Positions 25,512 to 34,292 of a stretch of 64,000 nucleotides of DNA are shown one piece after another. The notes beneath the pieces are model-generated. The model worked only from the letters and a program-made list of their open reading frames with translations. It ran no database searches and was not told the DNA's origin. The translations under genes and the position numbers were made by a program. Every line of letters begins with the position of its first letter. The first letter of the stretch is position 1. The stretch covers positions 1 to 64,000 of IMG/VR virus record IMGVR_UViG_3300035698_021037; one strand, given 5' to 3'. Source of the DNA: a virus.

Positions 25512-25569
25512 TTCATTTCCTTTCCAACGCCGCTACTTATTCTCGCCAGACTTCTCTGTGCTCTGTTTG

Positions 25570-25578
25570 ATTATAGCA
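25570..25578 (-). promoter_or_regulatory. Extended -10 promoter
   Basis: The minus strand carries TGCTATAAT, an exact extended -10 (TGn plus the perfect TATAAT). No good -35 lies 16-18 bases upstream, which extended -10 promoters do not need. It is in the 84-base gap between the glycosyltransferase stop and the serine-tract gene and would give a leader of about 50 bases before ATG 25511. Confidence 0.5.
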
Positions 25579-25595
25579 CGGCTAGGAACGCACAG

Positions 25596-26882
25596 TTAGG
25601 CCTCTGGATACTCTTCGTGAGTGCCACGCCTGTTTTTACGCCCTTCCGCATCAGGGATGATACCGTCGTAGTACCAATCGAGTTTATACCCGTGCTGTCG
25701 AAGAGCTTCGCCCAGCGCCGCATCCCCACCATTATGGTTAAGACGTTTATCCGGCCAATCCAGTTCTTTGACAACCGTAGCGTCCATTGCGAACCATGCC
25801 CCAAGAATAAAGTCCACCTTCTTATAGCCTTTGGCGCGCATTCGCTCATCCGGATGATCAGCAAACGGAATACATTTGAACCAAGAAGCCCGCTGCATCC
25901 ACTTTTGATATCCCTGCGTGACGTGTACGTAGAGAGGTTTTCCATAGCAAGCGTAGCCTTGAGGGCGTCTATTGGAAATACGATGAGACAACTTTTGCAA
26001 CCAATCACCTTCCTTGACATATGAATCGTCATCAAACCAGACGATCCAGGGTGAGACGTTGTCGGCGAACATCTTACGCATGAGAGGATACTTGTTGACG
26101 TTTTTGGGCTCGATATAGATCTTGACATCATCTACTTGTGTCTTTATTGTTTCAAGCCACGTCAATGTCTCCTGACAGACTTCGTTACAGCCGATACGCA
26201 ACGCGTAGGAGCCTGGTGGAGTATTAGCGATGATACTGGAGACGCAACGGAAATGAAGGTTGGTAAAGTTTCCGTAAAGCAGAACGTAGATCTCCACAGG
26301 CGGTAAGATATGTTTAAGCTCAGGATAGGTCTGTAGCAGCGTTACTGTATCCGGACCACCTGTTCGTTGCTGTACTTGATTCTCAGATTGAACTACCGGA
26401 GTAGAAGAAACAACCAACGGAGGAAGTTGATTCAACGCTTCTTCTCCTTGCTTTCTCATAATTTCTTCTTCACCTTTACGCGCAGCGCTAACTTCTTGCC
26501 ATGAAACTCCTTTTTTATCCATAGGCTTCTTGGTGATCACTACTCCAGATTCAAGTCGTACCTGATCTGGATATTCCGAACGCGCGCATTCCGCACAAAG
26601 CACACGCCGCCGGCCGATGTCCCAGAAGCTCTCCTTTGTTTTCAAAGGTTTTCCACACTTACCGCAAGGCTGCTCACCTGTCTCGAGTGGCCTATTGACA
26701 GGTACAAGCTTCCCGGCCTCGGACGGAGAATCCAACTCTCCCAGTCTTTTGGACGCGCAATCGGCGCATACGATCGTCAGATTACCCATGTCACGATACG
26801 CGTTTCCTCGAATATCCTTGGAACATCCCGCGCACACCGCTGTGTCTTCAGAAGCTATCCTAAAAGATTCCAAGCTACCCAT
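25596..26882 (-). CDS. Glycosyltransferase (GT2-like) with two N-terminal zinc ribbons
   Basis: About 428 residues from ATG 26882, with GGAG upstream and an eight-base overlap with the previous stop; the frame extends further upstream only through a Lys-rich stretch. Two related four-cysteine modules (CAGC...CADC and CGKC...CAEC, residues about 17-105) look like zinc ribbons. The C-terminal domain is GT-A-like: YVLLYGNFTNLHFRC near 210 starts it and WFDDDSY near 280 gives the metal-binding DxD. It would transfer a sugar from a nucleotide donor. It is the last gene of the sugar-transfer island. The zinc ribbons may target it to a protein or nucleic-acid acceptor. Confidence 0.8.
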   Translation of the reverse strand: MGSLESFRIASEDTAVCAGCSKDIRGNAYRDMGNLTIVCADCASKRLGELDSPSEAGKLVPVNRPLETGEQPCGKCGKPLKTKESFWDIGRRRVLCAECARSEYPDQVRLESGVVITKKPMDKKGVSWQEVSAARKGEEEIMRKQGEEALNQLPPLVVSSTPVVQSENQVQQRTGGPDTVTLLQTYPELKHILPPVEIYVLLYGNFTNLHFRCVSSIIANTPPGSYALRIGCNEVCQETLTWLETIKTQVDDVKIYIEPKNVNKYPLMRKMFADNVSPWIVWFDDDSYVKEGDWLQKLSHRISNRRPQGYACYGKPLYVHVTQGYQKWMQRASWFKCIPFADHPDERMRAKGYKKVDFILGAWFAMDATVVKELDWPDKRLNHNGGDAALGEALRQHGYKLDWYYDGIIPDAEGRKNRRGTHEEYPEA

Positions 26883-27402
26883 CGGTTTTTTCTCCTTCTT
26901 CTTCTTCTGTTTTCGCCCTATAATAACGAAGACTGTCATAGAGATCCGCCATGCCTAGCTCTCCGGCGGTACGGAGTAACATCGCTTCCATCTTTCCATC
27001 GTAACCCCAACGAGTTCTACCTGCTGAAATGGATTCAATAATCTTGCCTTTACTGATTTTACGTGTAGCCGCTTTCCAATCACAGAGCATCTCAATGAGC
27101 TGCAAGAATGACGCGCGCTCAAAGAATTTAGTTTCGTGCTCTGGGTGGTGATCATTGAATTCATAGTGATGATCAAGCGCAGGTTTCATCTTACGTAGAT
27201 TATCTTTGTACTCCTTGCTGAGATACTCTATATGCTTTAACTTCCGAGTATACTGAGAAAAAATAGGCCACTCTCCCTCACCAAACTTCGAAAGGTCATG
27301 GGTTATTGCTCGCCATATAAGCTTCCAGCAAACATTGACGATGTAATAGAGAACCCAGAACTTATGTGACATGATGGAGAACCTTGCATGGATGCTAAAC
27401 AT
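26875..27402 (-). CDS. DUF5662-family protein
   Basis: About 175 residues from ATG 27402, which has GGAAGAGGAAGAG directly upstream; a TTG eight codons earlier opens the frame but has no site. The pattern HDLSKFGEGEW, then LDHHYEFNDHHPEHE, then MLCDWKAA matches the DUF5662 family found in phages and bacteria. Its conserved His/Asp residues suggest a metal-binding helical fold, perhaps hydrolytic; the family's function is unknown. It lies within the sugar-transfer island. The gap 27403-27578 before it shows no convincing gene. Confidence 0.75.
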   Translation of the reverse strand: MFSIHARFSIMSHKFWVLYYIVNVCWKLIWRAITHDLSKFGEGEWPIFSQYTRKLKHIEYLSKEYKDNLRKMKPALDHHYEFNDHHPEHETKFFERASFLQLIEMLCDWKAATRKISKGKIIESISAGRTRWGYDGKMEAMLLRTAGELGMADLYDSLRYYRAKTEEEEGEKTDG

Positions 27403-27578
27403 TCTCTTCCTCTTCCTTGCTTTCAACGATTTTTATTGGGTGGTCCGTATCAACTAGCTTAAGCGTAGTCTCTTACCTATTTTTACAACCAAACAACAAA
27501 TGCAATCCAGAGGATATGCAAGTCGCCAATCAGATGCGCGTAGATCCAGTGCAGTTGATTCTTACCTCTGTAATGGCG

Positions 27579-28586
27579 TTACTTACCTGGGAAGGTCAAG
27601 ATACCATCCTCGTAGTAGCTCATAACGCATTTGTAAACCAGCTCAGGCTCAATCATTGCGAGACAGCTAGGTATAATCGCTCCGTTATCCAAGAAAGGCG
27701 CCTTACACTTCTCTTTCTCTTTATCAGATACGATCTTGCTCTTCCAACATCCACCTATCTTGCAGCACTCAAGCTGACCACAGGTATGAATAAAACGATG
27801 AGGGATGAAAAGATCCGGCGTTTGAGGTTTCCAGCCTGGAATGCCTCGGCGCATGTTGACTTCACGATTGTTCTCTGTATAAGCCTCCCACCACCACGGC
27901 TCCCTCCCGCCAGCTACAACGACGCAGGGACGGTTAAATGCGGCCGCGATATGCATTAGACAAGTCACTACGCTCATAACACCGTCTGAGTGATAGATAA
28001 GCTTCATCAGATCCCTGAAGCGTGTCTTACCTACCAAATCAATGGCCCCCTTCATGCGTGGATGACAGTGGCCACTATCGCCTACCTGAACGCAGAGAAT
28101 ATTTTGCTCGGCCAGCATATCAACAACGCGTTGCCATCTAGCAGGGTTCCACCACTTAGCGGTGAAATCATATTTACCTCCGGAAGCCATCACCCAGTAG
28201 TTCTCCTGGAACGGCCTCTCAGTCTTCTCCTCATCCGTAAGGTGTAGATCCGGCCGAAACTCTGTCAGCACCACCTTCTCGCTACCCTGTGAGCCGTCTA
28301 GACCAAGCTTGACGTTCATATCGTCGATGAAGCCCCACATGAAATGAACACGTTCTTGATTAGAGTGGTGGATAAGCGGGTAATTCATCTTGATGGCACG
28401 AGGTTTTGGGGTATCAGGTAGAACGTCCACGATATATGGGTTACCTCGCCATATATCCTTCGTGACGGTTTTTATTGCAATTTGATACTTATTTGGGTGT
28501 CGTCTAACCAAATCTCGAATAGCTGCAGACATGACGACAAAGTCTCCAGGACTTTGTTTGTTGAACAAAAGAATAGGTTCTGGCAT
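27579..28586 (-). CDS. Glycosyltransferase family 9-like (heptosyltransferase-type)
   Basis: 335 residues. LLFNKQSPGDFVVMSAAIRDLVRRHP at the start is the family 9 N-terminal pattern (GD-x(2)-x-S-x-ALRDL). A second Rossmann-like half follows, with GGKYDFTAKWWNPARWQRVVD, VQVGDSG and HSDGVMSVVTCLMHIAAAFNRPCVVVAGGREP, the region that binds ADP-sugar in heptosyltransferases. It should be a GT-B sugar transferase. A metal-like Cys/His cluster (HTCGQLECCKIGGCW) lies near the C-terminus. AGGAGG precedes the ATG, and a good promoter lies in the short upstream gap. Confidence 0.8.
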   Translation of the reverse strand: MPEPILLFNKQSPGDFVVMSAAIRDLVRRHPNKYQIAIKTVTKDIWRGNPYIVDVLPDTPKPRAIKMNYPLIHHSNQERVHFMWGFIDDMNVKLGLDGSQGSEKVVLTEFRPDLHLTDEEKTERPFQENYWVMASGGKYDFTAKWWNPARWQRVVDMLAEQNILCVQVGDSGHCHPRMKGAIDLVGKTRFRDLMKLIYHSDGVMSVVTCLMHIAAAFNRPCVVVAGGREPWWWEAYTENNREVNMRRGIPGWKPQTPDLFIPHRFIHTCGQLECCKIGGCWKSKIVSDKEKEKCKAPFLDNGAIIPSCLAMIEPELVYKCVMSYYEDGILTFPGK

Positions 28587-28612
28587 GATTCCTCCTTATT
28601 GTGGTTGTTTCG

Positions 28613-28641
28613 AGTTTAGCGCCCGGGTTGCTAAGTGTCAA
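28613..28641 (-). promoter_or_regulatory. Promoter of the GT9-like gene
   Basis: A perfect TTGACA (28641-28636), a 17-base spacer and TAAACT (28618-28613, four of six) lie on the minus strand in the 59-base gap upstream of ATG 28586. Transcription would start near 28606, shortly before an AGGAGG ribosome site. It allows the lower half of the sugar-transfer island to be made separately. Confidence 0.5.
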
Positions 28642-28645
28642 GAGT

Positions 28646-29365
28646 CTAAGCATCAAACATACGACGGAATTCCACGCGAGGAAAGGCCTTTAACTTTCCA
28701 CCTATTCCGCCGTTTAAGATAACGATGCCATGATCTTCGCTGTACTTACGCACTATCTCATAAGATCGAAGCGCCTGAGACATAAACTTAGACTGTGATC
28801 GAAGACGTTTAGCGGACACTTTTGGTAGATCATAGGCGTGTGCATCTCCCGCAGGGCATGTACAGTCGCACCCAAGCAGGACAATAGGGTTACATCCAAG
28901 ATACATGGCAAGGGGTATGGCGATATCAATAACTACGGTACCGGAGAGCATAACATCTCGAACAACGTCCAAATTATGATTAAATGCTCCGGCAATCCTC
29001 CGGCCAAATCGGACGATTTTAAGAAGATTCTTTGCTGTATAGCCGAACGTCTTATATGCTCCCTCTCCAAGTACAACGTGAGTATCTATAGATGATAATA
29101 TCTTGTATATGTCTTTCGCCGGAGCGGCGGCGTCTAGGGCGCAGTGATAGGGGCAGATAAATCCGTGAGGCGCAGTAATCAAGTAGGCTCGATTGACACC
29201 AATCGTGACCTCTGACTGTAAAGGAGTCAAATCCATAAATCTCAAGGAGGGACCAGAGCCTATAATGAAACAGCGAGATCCCTTATGGGAATCTTTTATC
29301 CATGCATGCTTAGGCGAAGCGCGATCGCCAGCCGCTTCTTGAATTCTTTGTATAAGGTTACTCAA
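28646..29365 (-). CDS. DUF115-like glycosyltransferase
   Basis: 239 residues. CFIIGSGPSLRFMDL near residue 32 is the GxGPSL nucleotide-sugar motif of DUF115 (motility-associated factor glycosyltransferases). GVNRAYL follows, and IDIAIPLAMYLGCNPIVLLGCDC near 145-165 matches the second conserved region of this fold. Family members attach nonulosonic acids or related sugars to proteins such as flagellin. The start appears to be TTG 29365, overlapping the stop of the neighbouring gene; no nearer ATG fits. It is a paralogue of the gene upstream. Confidence 0.75.
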   Translation of the reverse strand: MSNLIQRIQEAAGDRASPKHAWIKDSHKGSRCFIIGSGPSLRFMDLTPLQSEVTIGVNRAYLITAPHGFICPYHCALDAAAPAKDIYKILSSIDTHVVLGEGAYKTFGYTAKNLLKIVRFGRRIAGAFNHNLDVVRDVMLSGTVVIDIAIPLAMYLGCNPIVLLGCDCTCPAGDAHAYDLPKVSAKRLRSQSKFMSQALRSYEIVRKYSEDHGIVILNGGIGGKLKAFPRVEFRRMFDA

Positions 29366-30005
29366 GATTTGGTATCGAATTAAAAAGAACTCGTGGATAA
29401 GCGTTCAATAGACCACCAGGGCCCGCATTGAGTACAATCTTTCCTTTAGCCTGTGAACAGCGACGAACAACTTTATGCGCTCTTATCAACTGCATCTGTA
29501 ATGTTTTAGTCATTACCGCTTTTGGTTGTCCGGCATAACCCGAGCGATCGCAATCGCAACCAAGGAGATAAACGGGGTTACACCCCATGTAAAACGCTGA
29601 AGAAATCGCTAAGTCTATGATTACAGAACCGGATAAAGATTTATAAGGTACTTCATCAATGTTCCAGTGAAACACGTCATTCCACTTAGACCGATTTCTA
29701 AAGTATTGAACAACTTTAACTAGATTCGGATGTGAATATCCGTGTCGAGCATACACTATTCCGGATAAAACAATACCTGTATCTTTCAACTTTGGATACT
29801 CTTCAGCAAGCCGATGTTTGCAAGAAGCGGTAGGATCTCCGGCACAAACTAGCGTAGGCGTTACTCCGAATAGTTCTAAAACATGAAATCCGCTGTCGGC
29901 TGCAATTACAATTTCATTTTTGAGTTTGGACAGATCGACGCGTAATAACGAAGGACCGTTACCACAAACAAAAGCTCTTTGATTTAAATGGCTATCCCTT
30001 TCCAT
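29358..30005 (-). CDS. DUF115-like glycosyltransferase, paralogue
   Basis: About 215 residues from ATG 30005, with GGAG about ten bases upstream. AFVCGNGPSLLRVDL at the start is again the GxGPSL motif; IAADSGFHVLELFGVTP and IDLAISSAFYMGCNPVYLLGCDCDRSG match the paralogue downstream region by region. The two genes probably arose by tandem duplication. A DUF115-type sugar transfer to a protein acceptor is likely. It overlaps the three-domain gene upstream by 14 bases. Confidence 0.75.
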   Translation of the reverse strand: MERDSHLNQRAFVCGNGPSLLRVDLSKLKNEIVIAADSGFHVLELFGVTPTLVCAGDPTASCKHRLAEEYPKLKDTGIVLSGIVYARHGYSHPNLVKVVQYFRNRSKWNDVFHWNIDEVPYKSLSGSVIIDLAISSAFYMGCNPVYLLGCDCDRSGYAGQPKAVMTKTLQMQLIRAHKVVRRCSQAKGKIVLNAGPGGLLNAYPRVLFNSIPNLE

Positions 30006-32166
30006 CTTTAGTAACTCCTTGCTTGATGGGATTCCAACCAAGATTAAGGAATGCGGGTAACGTCTTCGTATACAAAATATTTCTTCTGCCGGGCTTAAGA
30101 GCCAATGAAGAACCAGGAGACGTATCCTTCAAAAATTTCAATCCGGGGCCTTTTCCTCTTACAACGGCTGGACGTCCACAGGCGCATTTCTCCATTGCCA
30201 AACATACTGTCACGTCGTCCATAGTATGATCGCCAAACAAATCGTGAGCTGTGTCCCAGTAGTTAACCTTACCAATAGTTTCTTGTATGGCAGCGCGCGG
30301 GGCCATCATTCCACAAGGAGATACCATGTCTACATACATCGCGCGGTGCTCATTCAGCGTATGACTATGAAACTCCTTTCGCGTACGATAATGGTTGAAA
30401 GGATAATTGAACGCCCATCCCCAAAGTCCTAAGACATTATTTGGGAATACTCTACTGGTTTCCAGTAATGCGCTAATACCATCATCTGTGATAACGCACT
30501 CGTCGTCACAATACATGACATAAGGAGTTCGCACCATTCCAGCTAGGGCAAATCGTTGCCACAGCCCGAAGTTGATAGAGCATTGGAAGGATACCTCTGT
30601 ATGCGCTGGTACCGCCGCGTTTTCATTACACCATACCCAGATATGCTTGAAGCCGCGATTGTAAAAGGAATCGACAACCTGCTGAATCGTTTGGCGTTTC
30701 CATGACAGAATGAAAACCGTAACGTCATCCTTCGGTGTCGACAAAACTTCAGATTTTGCTGAAACAGCCTGGAGTGTAGGTGTAGAAATTTCCAAAACCT
30801 TATTCTCCTCTTCCATCTCTTTTTCTTTTTCAAGCATATCTGGGTGCGTAAGGCTAAACATCCGACGGACACTAGCAGCGTCTGTACACTCTTGGATAGT
30901 TAATTGTCTACTATGCATAAAAGCAAAGAACTTACGCGCGCGGTGTATATCGATATTATTAGGGTTGACTACCGATGCGCGAATTGTACTACATTCATTG
31001 ACCACCTTGTTTCCGGTAAACCAGCCTTTACCAAGAGTGAATATTGGAGTACCTAACATCTGCGCTGTAAAAATCGTCGTGGAATTTATAGCTATCATCC
31101 TGCTACAATTTTCCAACAGGTAAGAGAGAACCGATGTGTTCTGATTACCCATTGAAAGGTTCTTTACCACGCAATGATGCTCTCCGCAATCGGGTACACC
31201 TTCCAGTGCACGATCAAATGGGTGGGGCTTGATAACCACAAACTTACCCGCTAATCTCATCTCATTGATAATATCTCGAGCTACTCGGCTTTGATCTCGG
31301 CGGGCTGCAGGGGCATCTCGAAGCAGAACTTGGTCACCTGTTCTTTGTAGAATCAGAAGATCAAATTGTTTAGGTAGCTTGTTCAGGTTGGCTATATCCA
31401 GATAGGATTTACCTTTTTCCGCATCAGCATGTACGCCATCTTCCATACCTGTGATATATTTCTCAGACTCTTCGGCGGCCGCTTTTTGCAAAGGGTTGTT
31501 CATCAGCACGTCGAAGTTACCAGGCACAGAGGAATCCGCATTGTCCCCTACGGTATCAAAGATTGAGGAAGTGTAATGATCCCACACACCGAAATCCATG
31601 ATCAGCTTTCGAATGCCCTTCTCTTGAATAATCTTATCAACCTCTTTACACCAACCCAGTTTGTATAGGCGCTGCCAGGTGATAATAAGATCGAAGTGTT
31701 CCTTCTGAAGTCTTTGGATTGCCTCATCTTTCCATTGTCCCTCGCCCCGACGAAGTACAGATACGTCAAAATTCATACTATCCAATGTCTTGATAATATT
31801 ACGAACAGCGCCTTTGTCTCCCCAAGGCATGACAAGAATACGACGTCCGCCAGCGTAGGGCTTTCTTGCTGTAGAGGTACAAAATGGACATGCTTCACAG
31901 CGAATACCCCAAGCTTCACCATCTTTCATACCTGGTTGTGCGCATTCGTAGAGTACTTCACGCCGTATTTTACCTCCGCAGCAGGTATGATCTTTATGAC
32001 TTTTTTCAGCCCCACGATAGCTACAAGGAGGAAGGATCCTGATTTTAACCTTATTCCCCAAATCCTTAAACTTCGGCCCTTCTCTTATAGCTTCTCGTTT
32101 TTCAAAGTCTTTTTTGGCGATTCGCATACGATCTAAGAATGTCTTTCCTTCGTTTTCCGGCGCCAT
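29992..32166 (-). CDS. Multidomain glycosyltransferase
   Basis: 724 residues. An N-terminal Cys/His region (CCGG...CAQ...CEACPFC, about 60-115) may bind zinc. Residues about 125-430 resemble capsule-type or glycerophosphotransferase-like GT-B enzymes: VVIKPHPFD near 315 and NSTTIFTAQMLGTPIFTLG near 368. After a charged linker, residues about 490-700 are a GT2-like domain: FILSWKRQTIQQVVDSFY near 490 and MYCDDECV near 565 as the metal-binding motif. One protein may therefore add two sugars in succession. It leads the sugar-transfer island; GGAG lies before the ATG. Confidence 0.75.
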   Translation of the reverse strand: MAPENEGKTFLDRMRIAKKDFEKREAIREGPKFKDLGNKVKIRILPPCSYRGAEKSHKDHTCCGGKIRREVLYECAQPGMKDGEAWGIRCEACPFCTSTARKPYAGGRRILVMPWGDKGAVRNIIKTLDSMNFDVSVLRRGEGQWKDEAIQRLQKEHFDLIITWQRLYKLGWCKEVDKIIQEKGIRKLIMDFGVWDHYTSSIFDTVGDNADSSVPGNFDVLMNNPLQKAAAEESEKYITGMEDGVHADAEKGKSYLDIANLNKLPKQFDLLILQRTGDQVLLRDAPAARRDQSRVARDIINEMRLAGKFVVIKPHPFDRALEGVPDCGEHHCVVKNLSMGNQNTSVLSYLLENCSRMIAINSTTIFTAQMLGTPIFTLGKGWFTGNKVVNECSTIRASVVNPNNIDIHRARKFFAFMHSRQLTIQECTDAASVRRMFSLTHPDMLEKEKEMEEENKVLEISTPTLQAVSAKSEVLSTPKDDVTVFILSWKRQTIQQVVDSFYNRGFKHIWVWCNENAAVPAHTEVSFQCSINFGLWQRFALAGMVRTPYVMYCDDECVITDDGISALLETSRVFPNNVLGLWGWAFNYPFNHYRTRKEFHSHTLNEHRAMYVDMVSPCGMMAPRAAIQETIGKVNYWDTAHDLFGDHTMDDVTVCLAMEKCACGRPAVVRGKGPGLKFLKDTSPGSSLALKPGRRNILYTKTLPAFLNLGWNPIKQGVTKDGKG

Positions 32167-32180
32167 CGATTTCTCCTTGT

Positions 32181-32203
32181 TTTATGCCTCGTCGCAGCAT
32201 AAA
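32181..32203 (-). promoter_or_regulatory. Hairpin in the leader of the multidomain glycosyltransferase
   Basis: TTTATGC/GCATAAA form a perfect seven-pair stem around a nine-base loop in the 57-base gap between the 148-residue gene and ATG 32166. No T run follows on the minus strand. It may mark a partial terminator for the tail operon or a leader structure before the ribosome site. Confidence 0.35.
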
Positions 32204-32223
32204 GCATAACTCTTTTAGTTGTG

Positions 32224-32670
32224 TCAGGTCAGCTCTGGTAGCTCCTCTTTTGCCACAGCTACTCCAAGATCACAATCCATACCGTTTTTAACAGCCGCTA
32301 CTAAGAATTCACCGGCAGTAACAGCGTTGCTATACCTCTTCAGGTTACGAACACGATAAGAAGTCAAAGCTTTTATTCTTTCATTCGAAATGCTTTTCCA
32401 GCCAACAGCGATTAGCGCCGCTAAATTTCGCTGTATCAAAGCCTTTACCACGGGACATTTTTCTGTGAATCTATTTTCGTCTTCCGCACATTTCAAACAG
32501 GTATCGCTTGAAACGAATACTTTTCCAGCACAGGCTATATTCGACAACTTGCAGGTAACTATGTTTTCTGGAGTCATTTCTAGGTTAGGACATCCTAAAG
32601 CTTTTGCCTTCTCTGTAGTTTCCAAGATTTTCCTGCGTGTCTCTTCAAGACTCAGCCGTCGCTTTGTCAT
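32224..32670 (-). CDS. Hypothetical protein with Cys cluster
   Basis: 148 residues. Eight cysteines lie in the first two thirds (ALGCPN, VTCKLSNIACAG, DTCLKCAEDENRFTEKCP), suggesting one metal site. The rest is basic and helical (SISNERIKALTSYRVRNLKRYSNAV). It is not recognised. It lies at the downstream end of the appendage cluster, just before the sugar-transfer island, with AAGG before the ATG. A DNA-binding or metal-dependent accessory role is possible but unproven. Confidence 0.6.
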   Translation of the reverse strand: MTKRRLSLEETRRKILETTEKAKALGCPNLEMTPENIVTCKLSNIACAGKVFVSSDTCLKCAEDENRFTEKCPVVKALIQRNLAALIAVGWKSISNERIKALTSYRVRNLKRYSNAVTAGEFLVAAVKNGMDCDLGVAVAKEELPELT

Positions 32671-32703
32671 CGAATTTTACCTTCATTTTCAAGAATACTT
32701 GGT

Positions 32704-34275
32704 TTACGAGTCCGTACAACCTGCAGTACATAATCCTTCTGACGTAAAGGGACCGCTATGGATGCCATATTTCCAACACATATTAAACTCTTCGTCACAC
32801 GCGCAAGGTTTTACGTAGTCGCTGTAATTTTCAGGGGTAAGTAGTACACATTCGAGACCGATCCACTCACCCTCACCCTCACAGTTTGTAGAATCAAAAA
32901 ACTCTTCAATTCCAACGCAATACCATCCGTATTCAAAGCTTGTGCCTGGACTCGCACTTGGACTCGCACTTGGACTTGCACTTGGACTTGGACTTTTACT
33001 TGGGCTATGGATATGACTTTTACTCGGACTCTCGCTTGGACTAGAGATATGACTTGTACTTGGACTCGTACTTGGACTCTGGACAGTACTTAGGCTAGGA
33101 CTGGGGCTTAAACAATCCTCACTAATCAATGTCCATATCATATAGCATTTACTACCGTAATGCTCAAGATTAAGCTGATAGGAACATCCATCATCTTTAT
33201 CAATATCAGAGCACTCGGGACCTAGACCTTCGTTACAGTTTCTTGTCCACTTACCCGTACCATTATAATATAAAGTCCAAATAAATTCGGCGTTTACCTC
33301 ATTACAATCCTCCTCTGAAAGTGAAGAGATATTTGTAAGCTCCTCCCAACAGCATATTCCAGGCGCTGCGCTAGGCAATGAGAAGCTTGGCGTATCCAAA
33401 CCAGGAGACGAGCCAGCAGGGCTAGAACTTTCAGGACTAACGCTCGCCGAACTTGGTGTAGCCGGGCTTGGAGTGCCGGGGCCGGGCGTAAGACTCACGC
33501 CTGGACTTGATATTATTGGACTAGGAGGTACAGGAGATACCACGGGACTAGGCACCGCAGGGCTAGGCACAGAGATTATAGGACTTGGTACCGAGATTAC
33601 GGGACTCGGTATTGAGATTCCAGGACTTGGTACCGAGATTACAGGACTTGGTACCGAGATTACAGGACTTGGTACCGAGATTACGGGACTCGGTATTGAG
33701 ATTCCAGGACTTGGTACCGAGATTACAGGACTTGGTACCGAGATTACAGGACTCTTAACCGCAGGGCTAGAGATATCCGGGCTATCGATCGCAGGCGTAG
33801 TAGTAATGAAACACGCCTCTTCCCACTCTAAGGTAAACATCACCTGTGAACGACAACTTTGATTATCCGAACCATCTACGACAGAAAGTTTTTTCAGAGT
33901 ATGGCTACAGCTTGGACGCTCCGGGTTGATAATAAGAACTCGAGTTACAGGTATCTTCAGGTCGAACTTTATTGTAGGCTCACACCATCCTGTTTCTGGA
34001 TCCGGAGTGACCGAGACATCAAGCTGCGGATCACACGCTATCATAGATGAAGAGTATTCAAATGGAACCGACCATGTAGCCGTTGTCGATCCAATTCTCA
34101 TTTCGTAGCATCCGAAAAGAAAATCCGGAGGCTCTGGAATAGGAAAATCGAAGAACTCACCTTCCCAAATTGGTTCGGGGGGAGCTTCAACGAAACAGCT
34201 GGATAACAAGTTCCCCTCAATTGCAGGGATGCTTGGCATCGAACAACCGGATCTAGATGAAAAGGCTTCCGTCAT
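32704..34275 (-). CDS. Repeat-rich appendage protein (PSPVIS and SPS repeats)
   Basis: 523 residues. An N-terminal globular part (about 1-165) ends in CRSQVMFTLEW. Then come about a dozen seven-residue PSPVISV/PSPGISI units (residues about 170-245), Pro/Ser-rich linkers, a Cys-containing domain (about 310-385) and a second SPS/SPSAS array (about 390-450). The end (about 455-523) is another Cys-rich domain (CEGEGEWIGLEC...CACDEEFNMCWKYG). The pattern fits a long flexible fibre with small disulfide or metal-stabilised heads. It is the last of the serine-rich appendage genes and directly precedes the sugar-transfer island. Confidence 0.7.
   Translation of the reverse strand: MTEAFSSRSGCSMPSIPAIEGNLLSSCFVEAPPEPIWEGEFFDFPIPEPPDFLFGCYEMRIGSTTATWSVPFEYSSSMIACDPQLDVSVTPDPETGWCEPTIKFDLKIPVTRVLIINPERPSCSHTLKKLSVVDGSDNQSCRSQVMFTLEWEEACFITTTPAIDSPDISSPAVKSPVISVPSPVISVPSPGISIPSPVISVPSPVISVPSPVISVPSPGISIPSPVISVPSPIISVPSPAVPSPVVSPVPPSPIISSPGVSLTPGPGTPSPATPSSASVSPESSSPAGSSPGLDTPSFSLPSAAPGICCWEELTNISSLSEEDCNEVNAEFIWTLYYNGTGKWTRNCNEGLGPECSDIDKDDGCSYQLNLEHYGSKCYMIWTLISEDCLSPSPSLSTVQSPSTSPSTSHISSPSESPSKSHIHSPSKSPSPSASPSASPSASPGTSFEYGWYCVGIEEFFDSTNCEGEGEWIGLECVLLTPENYSDYVKPCACDEEFNMCWKYGIHSGPFTSEGLCTAGCTDS
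33581..33748. repeat. 21-base tandem repeat with exact 84-base duplication
   Basis: Eight units of 21 bases follow one another in the order A-B-A-A, A-B-A-A, where A begins GGACTTGGTACC and B begins GGACTCGGTATT (plus strand). The two 84-base blocks (33581-33664 and 33665-33748) are identical. They encode the seven-residue PSP repeats of the appendage protein; degenerate units flank them. Identity at every base implies a very recent duplication or ongoing repeat slippage. Confidence 0.9.
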
Positions 34276-34292
34276 GATCTATCTCATCTCGA

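Noticed and set aside
27403-27578. Hydrophobic minus-strand frame of about 25 codons in the gap before the DUF5662 gene
   Set aside because: It has no ATG, GTG or TTG at a ribosome site and would need CTG; not supported as a gene.
33581-33748. Possible CRISPR-like array
   Set aside because: Units are directly adjacent with no unique spacers and they stay in frame with a long coding sequence.
33473-33862. Plus-strand frame encoding repeated GLGTEI units
   Set aside because: It is only the antisense reading of the 21-base repeats in the PSP-repeat gene.
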